From Prochlorococcus marinus str. MIT 0912 (GTDB taxonomy: Bacteria; Cyanobacteriota; Cyanobacteriia; PCC-6307; Cyanobiaceae), in assembly GCF_027359595.1 (NCBI RefSeq), contig NZ_CP114783.1:372001-436000 (forward strand): 64,000 nucleotides of DNA, in the 5' to 3' direction. The position numbers were made by a program, and so were the translations under genes. This document shows positions 37,614-45,069 of this stretch, piece by piece. The notes beneath the pieces are model-generated. The model searched no databases, had not been told where the DNA came from, and saw only the letters and a program-made list of their open reading frames with translations. Each line of letters begins with the position of its first letter. Positions within the stretch are counted from its first letter, which is position 1.

Positions 37614-37733
37614 TTAAACGAAACCTGGAATAATCCAGCCTGTGAATCCGTAATTAATAACAGCTGCAAGGAGGCCCATCATCGCAAGACGGCCGTTCAT
37701 TATTTCAGCTGTCTTCCAGTAATTGTTTTCCAT
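37614..37733 (-). CDS. hli: High-light-inducible protein (Hli), 39 aa
   Basis: MENNYWKTAEIMNGRLAMMG followed by a short helix and WIIPGFV. Contains the chlorophyll-binding ExxNGRxAMxG signature of the LHC-related Hli family, which binds chlorophyll and carotenoid and protects photosystems. Its ATG shares the final A with the TAA of the gene upstream (TAATG). Last hli of five. Confidence 0.93.
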   Translation of the reverse strand: MENNYWKTAEIMNGRLAMMGLLAAVINYGFTGWIIPGFV

Positions 37734-37879
37734 TAAACAAATCCTGGAATAATTTGACCAGTAGTGGCATATGCACCAATAAGAGCTATGCAACCAAAGA
37801 GAGCTGCGTACCCATTAAGTCTCTCAGCTGTAATTTTCTCTGGATCGATTTTTCGGGTATTGTTGTTTTGTTCAGACAT
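37733..37879 (-). CDS. hli: High-light-inducible protein (Hli), 48 aa
   Basis: Start at 37879 (MSEQNNNTRKIDPEKITAER), then RLNGYAALFGCIALIGAYAT and TGQIIPGFV. The NGRxAM element is altered to NGYAALFG, while the TTGQIIPG end is typical. A longer open frame to 37939 only covers the preceding gene. Joined to both neighbours by TAATG overlaps, implying coupled translation. Confidence 0.88.
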   Translation of the reverse strand: MSEQNNNTRKIDPEKITAERLNGYAALFGCIALIGAYATTGQIIPGFV

Positions 37880-38025
37880 TACACAACACCTGGAATAATT
37901 TGACCGGTTGTTAGATATGCACCGATAAGTGCCCAACATCCAACAAATGCTGCGTAACCATTAAGTCTTTCAGCAATCACTTTGCCTTCTTCGACTCTTG
38001 GAGTTTCAGTTGGTTGTTTTTTCAT
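37879..38025 (-). CDS. hli: High-light-inducible protein (Hli), 48 aa
   Basis: MKKQPTETPRVEEGKVIAER, LNGYAAFVGCWALIGAYLTT, GQIIPGVV. Very similar to the 37733-37879 copy (same altered NGYAA element), so the two came from a recent duplication. TAATG overlaps on both sides. Confidence 0.88.
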   Translation of the reverse strand: MKKQPTETPRVEEGKVIAERLNGYAAFVGCWALIGAYLTTGQIIPGVV

Positions 38026-38144
38026 TAAACGACACCTGGGATAAGTTGACCGGTTGTTAGGTAGATACCTGTTAATAGAACGAATGCCATCATGGCTGGT
38101 CTGCCGATGCTTCTTTCAAGGATTGTTTTGTTAGATGGTTGCAT
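38025..38144 (-). CDS. hli: High-light-inducible protein (Hli), 39 aa, variant
   Basis: MQPSNKTILERSIGRPAMMA, FVLLTGIYLTTGQLIPGVV. The signature reads ERSIGRPAMMAF in place of ExxNGRxAMxGF, retaining Glu, Arg and the small residues expected for chlorophyll binding. Joined to the next gene by a TAATG overlap. Confidence 0.85.
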   Translation of the reverse strand: MQPSNKTILERSIGRPAMMAFVLLTGIYLTTGQLIPGVV

Positions 38145-38164
38145 TGTTGTTAGTAGTTATTGGT

Positions 38165-38272
38165 TTAGAAAATTCCAGGAATGATTTGACCTGTTGTTGC
38201 GTATGCACCGAATGCTGCTACGAAGCCAAGCATTGCTGCCCAACCATTAAACTTTTCTGCTTCTGGAGTCAT
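38165..38272 (-). CDS. hli: High-light-inducible protein (Hli), 35 aa
   Basis: MTPEAEKFNGWAAMLGFVAA, FGAYATTGQIIPGIF. First gene of the five-gene cluster. It differs from the 47901-48008 copy at a few positions only. An HLR1-like motif lies just upstream, consistent with light-stress induction by RpaB. Confidence 0.9.
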   Translation of the reverse strand: MTPEAEKFNGWAAMLGFVAAFGAYATTGQIIPGIF

Positions 38273-38290
38273 GATGAAATCCGAAATGTG

Positions 38291-38308
38291 TATGTGAATA
38301 AATGTAAA
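38291..38308 (-). promoter_or_regulatory. HLR1-like (RpaB) motif upstream of the hli cluster
   Basis: On the minus strand TTTACATT (38301-38308) then two bases then TTCACATA (38291-38298). This fits the paired-octamer HLR1 pattern with one mismatch in the second half. It lies 19-36 bp upstream of the first hli start. Confidence 0.5.
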
Positions 38309-38527
38309 CCAATTATTAATATACGTAAAGCCCGAAAAGTACGGCTTGCCTCATGAATATGAAATTTGGGCGCAACGGATACAAAAAACTTAGTAGAAGC
38401 AGTCAATTTGACTACATAAATTTAGACTCAAGCCAAAACAATATTGACTAAGAGGAAGAATTAACAAGTAAAAAAGTGAGACACTAGTGTCACATAGTCT
38501 ATTAGATTTATTTTCTGTTATCAGATC

Positions 38528-38800
38528 TCAGTTATAAAAAAAATCAATTTCTTTAGCTTTTAACCCATCCCAACCAGCTTTAATTAATCGTGTATTTAGT
38601 GTGTCTTGGTCAAAATGTTTGGATCCAGTTTTAACAATGCGGTTTCGCATTGATTTCTTAACTCCACTTCTTTTTCGCGCATTTTCTTTTTCCATAACAT
38701 CCCTATAGAGGGTAAGCATTTCTGATGGAATAGGACTTCCATCTAGATCTAATCCAGCTTGGATAGCGTTATCAATTGCATCTGGACCAGAAAACTCCAC
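38528..38800 (-). CDS. Hypothetical soluble protein, 90 aa
   Basis: MEFSGPDAIDNAIQAGLDLD, a basic centre (RKRSGVKKSMRNRIVKTGSK), ending GWDGLKAKEIDFFYN. Central RK-rich segment suggests nucleic acid contact. Conserved-looking but no family recognised. Confidence 0.6.
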   Translation of the reverse strand: MEFSGPDAIDNAIQAGLDLDGSPIPSEMLTLYRDVMEKENARKRSGVKKSMRNRIVKTGSKHFDQDTLNTRLIKAGWDGLKAKEIDFFYN

Positions 38801-38889
38801 AAGAAAAAAAGCGTAATGGACTTATTCTCCTATCGCATCTACCGAATATTTGAAATTCTTAGTAGAAAGAATAAAAAATGTGTGAAATT

Positions 38890-39513
38890 TTACTTTAAGC
38901 GATAAATAACTGAAAGATTGTTAGCAGGCATATCAATAACCTTATCTAGCTTAAATCCATTTTCTTCTGCAAGTTTATTAACTTCTTCTAATTGGCGAAG
39001 CCCCCAGAGCGGGTTTTGTATTTTTAAGGATTGATCAAAATTCAAATTACTTTCCGAAGTGTGTCTCTCTTTTCTTAAGAAAGGTCCATAGAGCATCAAA
39101 AAATTACTTTGATCTAAATATTTCTTTGATTGTTCAAACAAAGATCTTGTACAACTCCATGGTGAGATATGAATCATATTTATGCAAACAATTCCTTTAA
39201 TTAAAGCAACAAGACGATTAGTAATAGGCCAAGGACGCATTTCCACATCTAGATCCAGAGGTTCAGGCATTTTTGAATAAAGCCCCTCATGCCTAATCCA
39301 TGAATTAATACTTTTTCTATGCACTAATTCGGGATCACTAGTTTGCCAGGTAATTGATGGGAATTTTTTTTGAAAGAAGACTCCGTGTTCTCCACTACCA
39401 CTAGCTATTTCTAAAAGCAAGCTATTAGGAGAAATATAATTGCTTAAAACTGAAGCGATGGAATCACGGTTCCTTGTCGTGGCAGGAAAATTTAGGCGAT
39501 AATCGGGATTCAT
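38890..39513 (-). CDS. DUF938 family methyltransferase-like protein
   Basis: 207 residues. RLNFPATTRNRDSIASVL, LLEIASGSGEHGVFFQKKF (SAM motif I ExxSGxGxH), WQTSDPE, NMIHISPWSCT, LMLYGPFLR. These blocks define DUF938, a SAM-dependent methyltransferase-like family of unknown substrate. Its ATG overlaps the upstream zinc-ribbon gene's stop by 4 bp, so the two are coupled. Confidence 0.88.
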   Translation of the reverse strand: MNPDYRLNFPATTRNRDSIASVLSNYISPNSLLLEIASGSGEHGVFFQKKFPSITWQTSDPELVHRKSINSWIRHEGLYSKMPEPLDLDVEMRPWPITNRLVALIKGIVCINMIHISPWSCTRSLFEQSKKYLDQSNFLMLYGPFLRKERHTSESNLNFDQSLKIQNPLWGLRQLEEVNKLAEENGFKLDKVIDMPANNLSVIYRLK

Positions 39514-39785
39514 ATTGTCAATGAATTATCAATAGTTAATAGGACTAAGGAATCGGAATTGTTTGGAAGTTTTTCCTTAGAAAAATCATTAATAATAAAA
39601 ATTATCATTATTAGTAAGGGAGCTAGAAATGCGGATGCGGCAACTGCTCCAATAATTCGTCTTGAATTTAATAAGGGCTTTTTAACTAATTGGTCACCGC
39701 AAAGGCCACAAATCAAAGCACCATCACTTCTGGTTTTATGAAATTGATAACGAGAAGAGCAGAAAGGGCAATAATATCGGCTCAT
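39510..39785 (-). CDS. Zinc-ribbon membrane protein
   Basis: From MSRYYCPFCSSRYQFHKTRS the protein has about 91 residues: CPFC and CGLCG pairs form a zinc ribbon, followed by one helix (IIGAVAASAFLAPLLIMIIF) and a short tail. The in-frame ATG at 39806 adds seven residues before the ribbon and is less likely. Co-transcribed with the DUF938 gene. Confidence 0.7.
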   Translation of the reverse strand: MSRYYCPFCSSRYQFHKTRSDGALICGLCGDQLVKKPLLNSRRIIGAVAASAFLAPLLIMIIFIINDFSKEKLPNNSDSLVLLTIDNSLTI

Positions 39786-39876
39786 TTCTGATCTTACAAA
39801 AAACAAAATTTATCTATATTAAATATGCCTACCATTGTAAAAGGCAAACTAATTTGAAAAAATGTAGGACTGAAAG

Positions 39877-40563
39877 ATGAGAGAAGAGAAGGAGGTATCA
39901 AATCATCTGAAAAGGAATCTTGAAAGAATATCTCCAGAAAACTCTATCTTTAATTACCATTCCGGAAGAAAAGCCTTCTTATCATTAGGACAAGGAAATA
40001 TTCGTGAATGGTTGGAGACATTTCTTCCGAATACAAGAATAATTTTAGAACCAAAAATTATTGGATCAATGATTGGCATTCAATATATCAATGGAGAATT
40101 AAAAAAGGTGATTAATAAAAATAGTATTGACATAACAGAAAGTGTAAGATCTCTAAAAATTTTTCCTAAAAACCTACTGATTAAAAACAGAATAGAAATA
40201 CAAGGAATTCTTTATGACGATAAAAATTTATCAACTAGAAATAATGAAACTGAATTTATAGAAAATCATAATTTTAAATCACAGTCTAAAAGAATTAAAT
40301 TCTGCGCTTTTCAGATATATCATTGCAAAATTAATCATTTTCAATCACTTCAAGAGTTAAAACATCTAAATTTTGAAATTCCTCAAACTCAATTTACAAA
40401 CTTCATTTCAGATATCGAAATCTATCTTCAATGTTGGAGAGAGGGTAAGTTATTTACAAGCTATCCAACAAATGGACTAGTATTGAAAATCAATTCAAGA
40501 AAATTGCAAAAGTATCTTGAAGAAAATAAGCTATCAATACCTTGGGCATACGCCATAAATTAA
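39877..40563 (+). CDS. DNA-ligase adenylation-like protein, degenerate (KIIG type)
   Basis: 228 residues, paralogous to the 35378-36010 protein: IILEPKIIGSMIGIQYINGE aligns with LigA motif I but reads KIIG, so the motif Asp is lost; IEIQGILYDD aligns with motif III; YPTNGLVLKINSRKLQ and IPWAYAIN with motif IV and the end. Predicted inactive as an adenylyltransferase, so a structural or sensing role is likelier. Coupled by TAATG to the small membrane protein that follows. Confidence 0.7.
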   Translation: MREEKEVSNHLKRNLERISPENSIFNYHSGRKAFLSLGQGNIREWLETFLPNTRIILEPKIIGSMIGIQYINGELKKVINKNSIDITESVRSLKIFPKNLLIKNRIEIQGILYDDKNLSTRNNETEFIENHNFKSQSKRIKFCAFQIYHCKINHFQSLQELKHLNFEIPQTQFTNFISDIEIYLQCWREGKLFTSYPTNGLVLKINSRKLQKYLEENKLSIPWAYAIN

Positions 40564-40709
40564 TGATTATTGCCATAACGCAAAAAGCATCACAAGTCAT
40601 GGGAGGAGTAGATATCTTTTCCCCAACGGGATTGGCCATACTAGCCATAGGCATACTATTTACAGTGGGTGTCCCATTAACAATGATTTTAAAAGGAAAG
40701 AAAGATTAA
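40563..40709 (+). CDS. 48-aa single-helix protein coupled to the ligase-like gene
   Basis: The ATG shares its A with the preceding TAA. MIIAITQKASQVMGGVDIFS, then helix TGLAILAIGILFTVGVPL and TMILKGKKD. A later ATG (MGGVDIFSP) may be the actual start. Family not recognised. Confidence 0.55.
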   Translation: MIIAITQKASQVMGGVDIFSPTGLAILAIGILFTVGVPLTMILKGKKD

Positions 40710-40825
40710 GTTGTTTTAACTCTAGATTTTTTCGATAAATAAAATTGTGAGTAACTAAACAAACAACTACAAAATAGGGATTTATATTAAAATTGTATAA
40801 AGGCAAAATTTAATGCAATAATTAT

Positions 40826-41263
40826 ATGAATAAAAATATTCAAATTTTAATTCCTAACTTCAAAGATTTAATTAACTCTTTCCAATACAAGAAGTTGCGT
40901 TTCATTTTCGTATTGTTATCAGGAGTACTCTTGGTACCATTGCAACAAACTAGATCGGAAGTAATTTTTCTAAAATGTATTGGTAAATATGAAATAAATA
41001 GAGGTGCTCTAATTAAACCAGATTGGGAAACGAGCTATCTAACAATTAATCTAAATGGCTTGATATCTACTATTGACGAGAAAGGAATAAAAAAAGAAGG
41101 AAGGACTTTGATTAGACGTAATTCGTACACAATTACGCACAGAGATAATAGAAACAGCGTTAAGGATATCTACAAAATAAATGGAAAGCATGGAACATAC
41201 TCAGTTGAATCCCCTCAAAGGAATAGAACTTTGATAGGCACTTGTCAAAAAGGAAGAGGCTAA
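40826..41263 (+). CDS. Exported hypothetical protein, 145 aa
   Basis: N-terminal basic region then a hydrophobic helix (FIFVLLSGVLLVPLQQTRSE) that could be a signal anchor, followed by a beta-rich domain of about 95 residues: FLKCIGKYEINRGALI, TSYLTINLNGLISTIDEKG, IGTCQKGRG. Two cysteines could form a disulphide. No family recognised. Confidence 0.6.
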   Translation: MNKNIQILIPNFKDLINSFQYKKLRFIFVLLSGVLLVPLQQTRSEVIFLKCIGKYEINRGALIKPDWETSYLTINLNGLISTIDEKGIKKEGRTLIRRNSYTITHRDNRNSVKDIYKINGKHGTYSVESPQRNRTLIGTCQKGRG

Positions 41264-41312
41264 GAAGATTGATTTAAAACTAACAATAATACCTCAAATA
41301 TTTTCAATATCG

Positions 41313-41453
41313 TTAATTTTCGCTTCTTTTACTTTGATCAAGGCCTTGGGCTCTGCGGTTTTTGGCAATACCTCCAACCCCAAGAACTAAAAAGATCATA
41401 TAAAAAAATACAGTAGAAACAATAGTAATAATTGCAATTGTGGGAAAATTCAT
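41313..41453 (-). CDS. 46-aa single-helix microprotein
   Basis: MNFPTIAIITIVSTVFFYMI, FLVLGVGGIAKNRRAQGL and a basic end. Complete frame; one helix followed by an RRA-containing tail. Looks like a small thylakoid-type peptide, identity unknown. Confidence 0.5.
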   Translation of the reverse strand: MNFPTIAIITIVSTVFFYMIFLVLGVGGIAKNRRAQGLDQSKRSEN

Positions 41454-41512
41454 TAAATAAATATTGATTTAATGTGAGCTATTAATATAACAGGAAGTAT
41501 AAATGCAACTAC

Positions 41513-41599
41513 TTAAGTAAAGACAACAGTAACGCCGCTGATTAGTATAGAAAAGGTAATAATAAGAAAAGGTAGAACCTGAATTTGATTGTTATCCAT
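41513..41599 (-). CDS. Possible 28-aa membrane peptide
   Basis: MDNNQIQVLPFLIITFSILI then SGVTVVFT. Very short; only the hydrophobic pattern and a clean ATG-to-TAA frame support it. Confidence 0.3.
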   Translation of the reverse strand: MDNNQIQVLPFLIITFSILISGVTVVFT

Positions 41600-41780
41600 A
41601 ACCTCAATTTATTTCAACTCTAATAAAATCGCAAAAGAGACGAGACGAATCACCGTGCAAAAACTTTAGTAAAAACCGACCTAACTTATATTTAATGATC
41701 AAAGCTATTAGTTAAGAAGAACTAAAGTAAAAAAATTAGTAGCTAGAATTTCAAAATATTGCTTTCATTCTTAATTTGAT

Positions 41781-42071
41781 ATGTGGGTGAGCATAGATCT
41801 TTGCTTGGTACCAATAGGTGTAGGTGTCTCCTTATCTCCATACATAAAGGCATGCATATCAATTATTGAGGAACATAAGCTCAATTATGAACTGGGTCCA
41901 AATGGAACTGCAATTGAAGGGGAATGGGATCAAGTTTTTGAATGCGTAAAGAATTGCCATGAGGTAGTTCATAGCAAAGGTGCTCCACGTGTTTACACAA
42001 CATTAAAAGTTAATACGCGCACAGATAAGAAACAATTATTTAATGAAAAAGTGAAAAGCGTAAGAGACTGA
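41781..42071 (+). CDS. MTH1187-family (UPF0045) thiamine-binding protein
   Basis: 96 residues. MWVSIDLCLVPIGVGVSLSP, then CISIIEEHKLNYELGPNGTA and a closing APRVYTTLKVNTRTDKK follow the ferredoxin-like MTH1187/YkoF-related family, members of which bind thiamine or similar ligands. Single gene. Confidence 0.85.
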   Translation: MWVSIDLCLVPIGVGVSLSPYIKACISIIEEHKLNYELGPNGTAIEGEWDQVFECVKNCHEVVHSKGAPRVYTTLKVNTRTDKKQLFNEKVKSVRD

Positions 42072-42193
42072 TAACAAAAAAATATAAGAATTCATCAAAA
42101 GTTTCAAAACCTAAAACAAAAGAAAGATCCTAAGAATTACCCATGCATTCTCAGAGAGATCTTGATATAAAGGTTATAACAGCACGGTAATTA

Positions 42194-42295
42194 ATGACTA
42201 TCTTTGCTCGTCTAAGCAGATCAGAAGTTATTCACGGAAGAGCCGCTATGTTTATCGTTGCTATCTTGTTATTCTCAAACTATCTAATTCGTTAA
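42194..42295 (+). CDS. Hli-like single-helix protein, 33 aa
   Basis: MTIFARLSRSEVIHGRAAMF and IVAILLFSNYLIR. The ExxxGRAAMF core matches the Hli chlorophyll-binding motif (ExxNGRxAM), and the protein ends in the helix without the TTGQ(I/L)IPG tail of other Hli proteins here. Followed 2 bp later by the next gene on the same strand. Confidence 0.7.
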   Translation: MTIFARLSRSEVIHGRAAMFIVAILLFSNYLIR

Positions 42296-42297
42296 GG

Positions 42298-42429
42298 ATG
42301 ACTAACCCTATTAAAACTTGGTTTTTTGAATTAATAGAAGATGCGATAGGCAGTAAAGCCATGAAGCAATTCAAGGAAGAAGAAGAGGGTAAAAAAAAGA
42401 ATCCAGAATCAAATGACGAGAACAAGTAA
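42298..42429 (+). CDS. Small charged protein, 43 aa
   Basis: MTNPIKTWFFELIEDAIGSK, then a charged tail (AMKQFKEEEEGKKKNPESND). Starts 2 bp after the Hli-like gene, so probably co-translated; could be a partner of it. No family recognised. Confidence 0.6.
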   Translation: MTNPIKTWFFELIEDAIGSKAMKQFKEEEEGKKKNPESNDENK

Positions 42430-42472
42430 AATTAGATATCAATGACTCCTAATTGTTTAGATAACCAAAGAA

Positions 42473-42643
42473 TTAATCCCATTCAGCCGCGACGGCTCTT
42501 AAACCACTAGCAATGATCTCATTAGGGCAATTAGTATCTTCCTTCAAGGCCTTAGCTGCAAGATGAACGTTCTCCCAAAATACTGACACTGATCCTTTTT
42601 TTTGATCATCAGAGAATTTAAACTCCTCAAAAGCTTTTGGCAT
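42473..42643 (-). CDS. 56-aa helical protein of the ELKxxTxC type
   Basis: From the ATG at 42643: MPKAFEEFKFSDDQKKGSVS, VHLAAKALKEDTNCPNEIIA, SGLRAVAAEWD. An earlier ATG at 42685 would overlap the neighbouring gene. Clearest member of the LKEDTNCPNEI family. Soluble, helical, function unknown. Confidence 0.6.
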   Translation of the reverse strand: MPKAFEEFKFSDDQKKGSVSVFWENVHLAAKALKEDTNCPNEIIASGLRAVAAEWD

Positions 42644-42674
42644 TTTTCTATTTTTATAAGTTCTAGCAAATAAT

Positions 42675-42827
42675 TCATTCGTCAACTTTTATTTTCACAA
42701 CATCAATGTAATTGTCTTTTTTATTGTCAATAAATAGTTTTCTTATGATAAAAATTGCCAAGGTCGTTAAAAAAATAAAGCCAACACTTTGAACAAAATC
42801 TATATAGGTTGCCAAAAAATGATTCAT
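42675..42827 (-). CDS. 50-aa single-helix membrane protein
   Basis: MNHFLATYIDFVQSVGFIFL, TTLAIFIIRKLFIDNKKDNY, ending VKIKVDE. Ends 31 bp upstream of the preferred start of the helical-family gene, so the two may share a transcript. Confidence 0.55.
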   Translation of the reverse strand: MNHFLATYIDFVQSVGFIFLTTLAIFIIRKLFIDNKKDNYIDVVKIKVDE

Positions 42828-42908
42828 TGGAAACTTGATTTTTTTAAATGTAAAGGAAAAAAATCAAATAACAAATTCAAAAACACAAAAGCAATAAACA
42901 GTAACTTA

Positions 42909-43046
42909 CTAATCAGTTGAAGCCAAATAACTATCACACAATAAGGTACCAGTACCTAGATCAAAAACAGTATCCAAATTAGATAGCAGTTCTTGTAATT
43001 CTTCACCACTGATTCTTTTAATTTCTTGGTAAGTTTCTTTAGACAT
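42909..43046 (-). CDS. 45-aa acidic microprotein
   Basis: MSKETYQEIKRISGEELQEL, LSNLDTVFDLGTGTLLCDSY, LASTD. Short, soluble, helical then strand-like; one cysteine. Function unknown. Confidence 0.5.
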   Translation of the reverse strand: MSKETYQEIKRISGEELQELLSNLDTVFDLGTGTLLCDSYLASTD

Positions 43047-43232
43047 CGAAAAAACAAAAATCAGATGCAAATTTAACCACTCTCAAACAGCCTCAGAGAC
43101 CGTAAAGACCGATAGGGGTAATTGCCTTTCGGTATACTTCAATAAAAAAATTAGGATAATAAATAGATTGCTTGCATAAATATAACTAATCAATGCAACA
43201 AACAAAATAATAATACCTATAAAGTATAGATG

Positions 43233-43892
43233 TTAAGTAATTATTCCTACACGGCGAACAGTGGTTTGTTCTTATATTTTTTGAACTTCTCAGGACAACC
43301 TTCTTTTTATACTGAGCTTTAGAAGGTTGCTTCTTTGAATAAAAAACGTCAGTGCTCCTCCCCAGAAGCCAACCAATTATCGCCCTTGGTAATTGATTGC
43401 CTGACGTACATCAATCCTAAATTTTCCTTTTCATCAATGGTTCTGTAGGACCGTACGTCTTAGTTAGGGAAACCGTAAAAAGAATTAAACTCACTTAAAT
43501 AGACATTTTAAAAGGGCCCTAGGGGGCCCTTTTCCTTTACCGATTCTTATTGGAAGCTTCTGGATTTGGCAGCCTGGGGCCAAGTGTCTAGTAGAAAGGC
43601 TTTTTGACTCCGTTAGGGCACCTAAACGATGCAGAGGAGTTTCGACTGAATTGACGCACCTATATCATTGATCCTTGTCGCATCAGACGAATAGCCCACT
43701 TATTCATTGAGAATGTTGGAGCAGGAACCAGAATTCAGTTCGCTTCTCTTAAATACTCAGGTGGAGTGTCGACCATTAATGGTGCCTCTGAGCTCAACAA
43801 ACGTATCTTTGCTCTATTCGCACCTCAACGCAATCAGCCTTAATGCCCATTGCATTTCCACTACACCTGGTCAAAAATAGTAAGTTTGGGGT
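43233..43892. repeat. 660-bp direct repeat, copy 1
   Basis: Identical by eye over its full 660 bp to 54120-54779, in the same orientation, with no gap in either copy. Its base composition is visibly richer in G and C than the flanking DNA. It holds a structured element with terminator (left half) and, in the right half, a 62-codon frame (43655-43843: IDPCRIRRIAHLFIENVGAG and SGGVSTINGASELNK) lacking a start codon, with an in-frame TGA just before it. It looks like a decayed gene or conserved non-coding DNA. No transposase, terminal inverted repeat or target duplication was seen. Confidence 0.9.
43340..43535 (+). ncRNA. Structured element with alternative stems and terminator, copy 1
   Basis: CTGACGTAC (43401-43409) can pair either with ACGTCAG (43346-43352) or with GTACGTC (43453-43459), so the two stems exclude each other. 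An inner hairpin CAATTA/TAATTG can form within the first. The element ends in a strong hairpin, AAAAGGGCCC (43510-43519) with GGGCCCTTTT (43524-43533). This is the layout of a small RNA or of an attenuator-type leader, though no long gene follows directly. I could not match it to a named family. No transcript evidence is available here. Confidence 0.55.
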
Positions 43893-43924
43893 ATAAGAAT
43901 TTTATCTAAACTCAAACCATCAAT

Positions 43925-44269
43925 ATGTCGAGAGAACAAACAAGTAAACAAGACCAAATAAGCATTTTCGGAGGAATAGCTAAAGGATGTAGAACTGATC
44001 ATCAAAAAATTGATTTTTTCGATTCATGTAAGGAAGCATTTTTCACTGATTCAATTGAATCAACCAGCTTAGTTGATGAAGATATCCCTAAAGACTTAGA
44101 CGACGGGTTTTACGTATACGCAAATATGAAAAAACTTAGTGAAACGGAGCTTAAAGAGTTAAAAAGTCTAACTTGGAGGGAATACCCAGAAAACTTAAAG
44201 ATATTTTTATTCGATTTTTGCATCTCAAATGGTGATGCATATTCAAAATACTTCATCGATTTAACGTAG
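43925..44269 (+). CDS. Hypothetical protein, 114 aa
   Basis: MSREQTSKQDQISIFGGIAK, then RTDHQKIDFFDSCKEAFFTD and an acidic middle, ending LKIFLFDFCISNGDAYSKYF. Begins 33 bp after repeat copy 1, so any promoter may lie in the repeat end. No family recognised. Confidence 0.6.
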   Translation: MSREQTSKQDQISIFGGIAKGCRTDHQKIDFFDSCKEAFFTDSIESTSLVDEDIPKDLDDGFYVYANMKKLSETELKELKSLTWREYPENLKIFLFDFCISNGDAYSKYFIDLT

Positions 44270-44467
44270 TTTTAGAAATTTTCTAATACGACCACCTCAA
44301 TGAAAGTACACCATAAATTGCTGGTGTGGCATACGGAGAATTCATCTAACAAATAATATTAAAAGATATCCGATAATAGATTTATTGAGTTTGGGCCACA
44401 AATATGATGCGTTATTGCAAACAAGGTAGCAGCTTTAAATTGAAGAAAAAACAATATTTCTCAACTA

Positions 44468-44732
44468 ATGCTTGAAACAACTGTATGTAAATTAGATGTG
44501 AATGAACCTTACGTTGATTGGGTGAGAAAGTTTTACAACGAAGAGACCCCAGCCAGATCAGCCAAAGGAGAAAAAGTAATTTTCAGAAGTGTCCGCAACG
44601 ACAATCCTTAAAACGCGATCGTTATGATTAAAGCTTTAGAGTGTCTTAGGGAAACATATACAAGAGAATATTGAAATATATGATAAAAATGGTGCAGTTA
44701 TGAGTACTGCAGAAACTAGTTTTTGGACTTGA
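44468..44732 (+). pseudogene. DUF3764-like pseudogene
   Basis: The frame opens at 44468 (MLETTVCKLDVNEPYVDWVR, FYNEETPARSAKGEKVIFRS) and stops at 44609-44611 within what should be the domain. The same frame then continues as NAIVMIKALECL, and after one shift of frame LGKHIQENIEIYDKNGAV and STAETSFWT follow. Together the pieces resemble the picocyanobacterial DUF3764 family from memory. One premature TAA plus one frameshift mark it as disrupted. Confidence 0.6.
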
Positions 44733-44799
44733 GGATCTAAATTGCTTAGCTATAAATAAAGAATCAAATCAAAAGATTAGTCTCAATTAAATCTGAACA

Positions 44800-45069
44800 A
44801 TGATTAGAAATTTGTTTTTCTTAATTCTCGGAGCATTTAGCGGTCTTTGGTTTATATGGCCCCAAATCATTACGACCAAAGGTTGGGAATGCACAAAAGA
44901 TGTTATTGCATCTTCTAATGAAGATTTAACAGATATTGAATCATTAATTGAATCATTGCCAAACAGAATAAAATTAGGCTTGGCTGTTTCCCCTAAAACA
45001 TTGCTAAAGAGAGAGAACCTTACTCGTATCGAGAAGCTCAGAATTGTTGGGGATGCTTGCTTTAGATAA
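44800..45069 (+). CDS. Signal-anchored hypothetical protein, 89 aa
   Basis: N-terminal hydrophobic helix (MIRNLFFLILGAFSGLWFIW) then a soluble domain with CTKDVIASSNEDLTDIES, LPNRIKLGLAVSPKTLL and a final cysteine-containing GDACFR. The opposite-strand frame was rejected. Likely periplasmic or luminal. No family recognised. Confidence 0.6.
   Translation: MIRNLFFLILGAFSGLWFIWPQIITTKGWECTKDVIASSNEDLTDIESLIESLPNRIKLGLAVSPKTLLKRENLTRIEKLRIVGDACFR

Noticed and set aside
43501-43560. tmRNA or RNase P RNA in the GC-richer repeat
   Set aside because: No tag-peptide reading frame, no tRNA-like end and none of the conserved RNase P core strings were found.
43233-43892. Insertion sequence as the origin of the 660-bp repeats
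   Set aside because: No transposase frame, no terminal inverted repeats and no target duplication could be seen at the ends.
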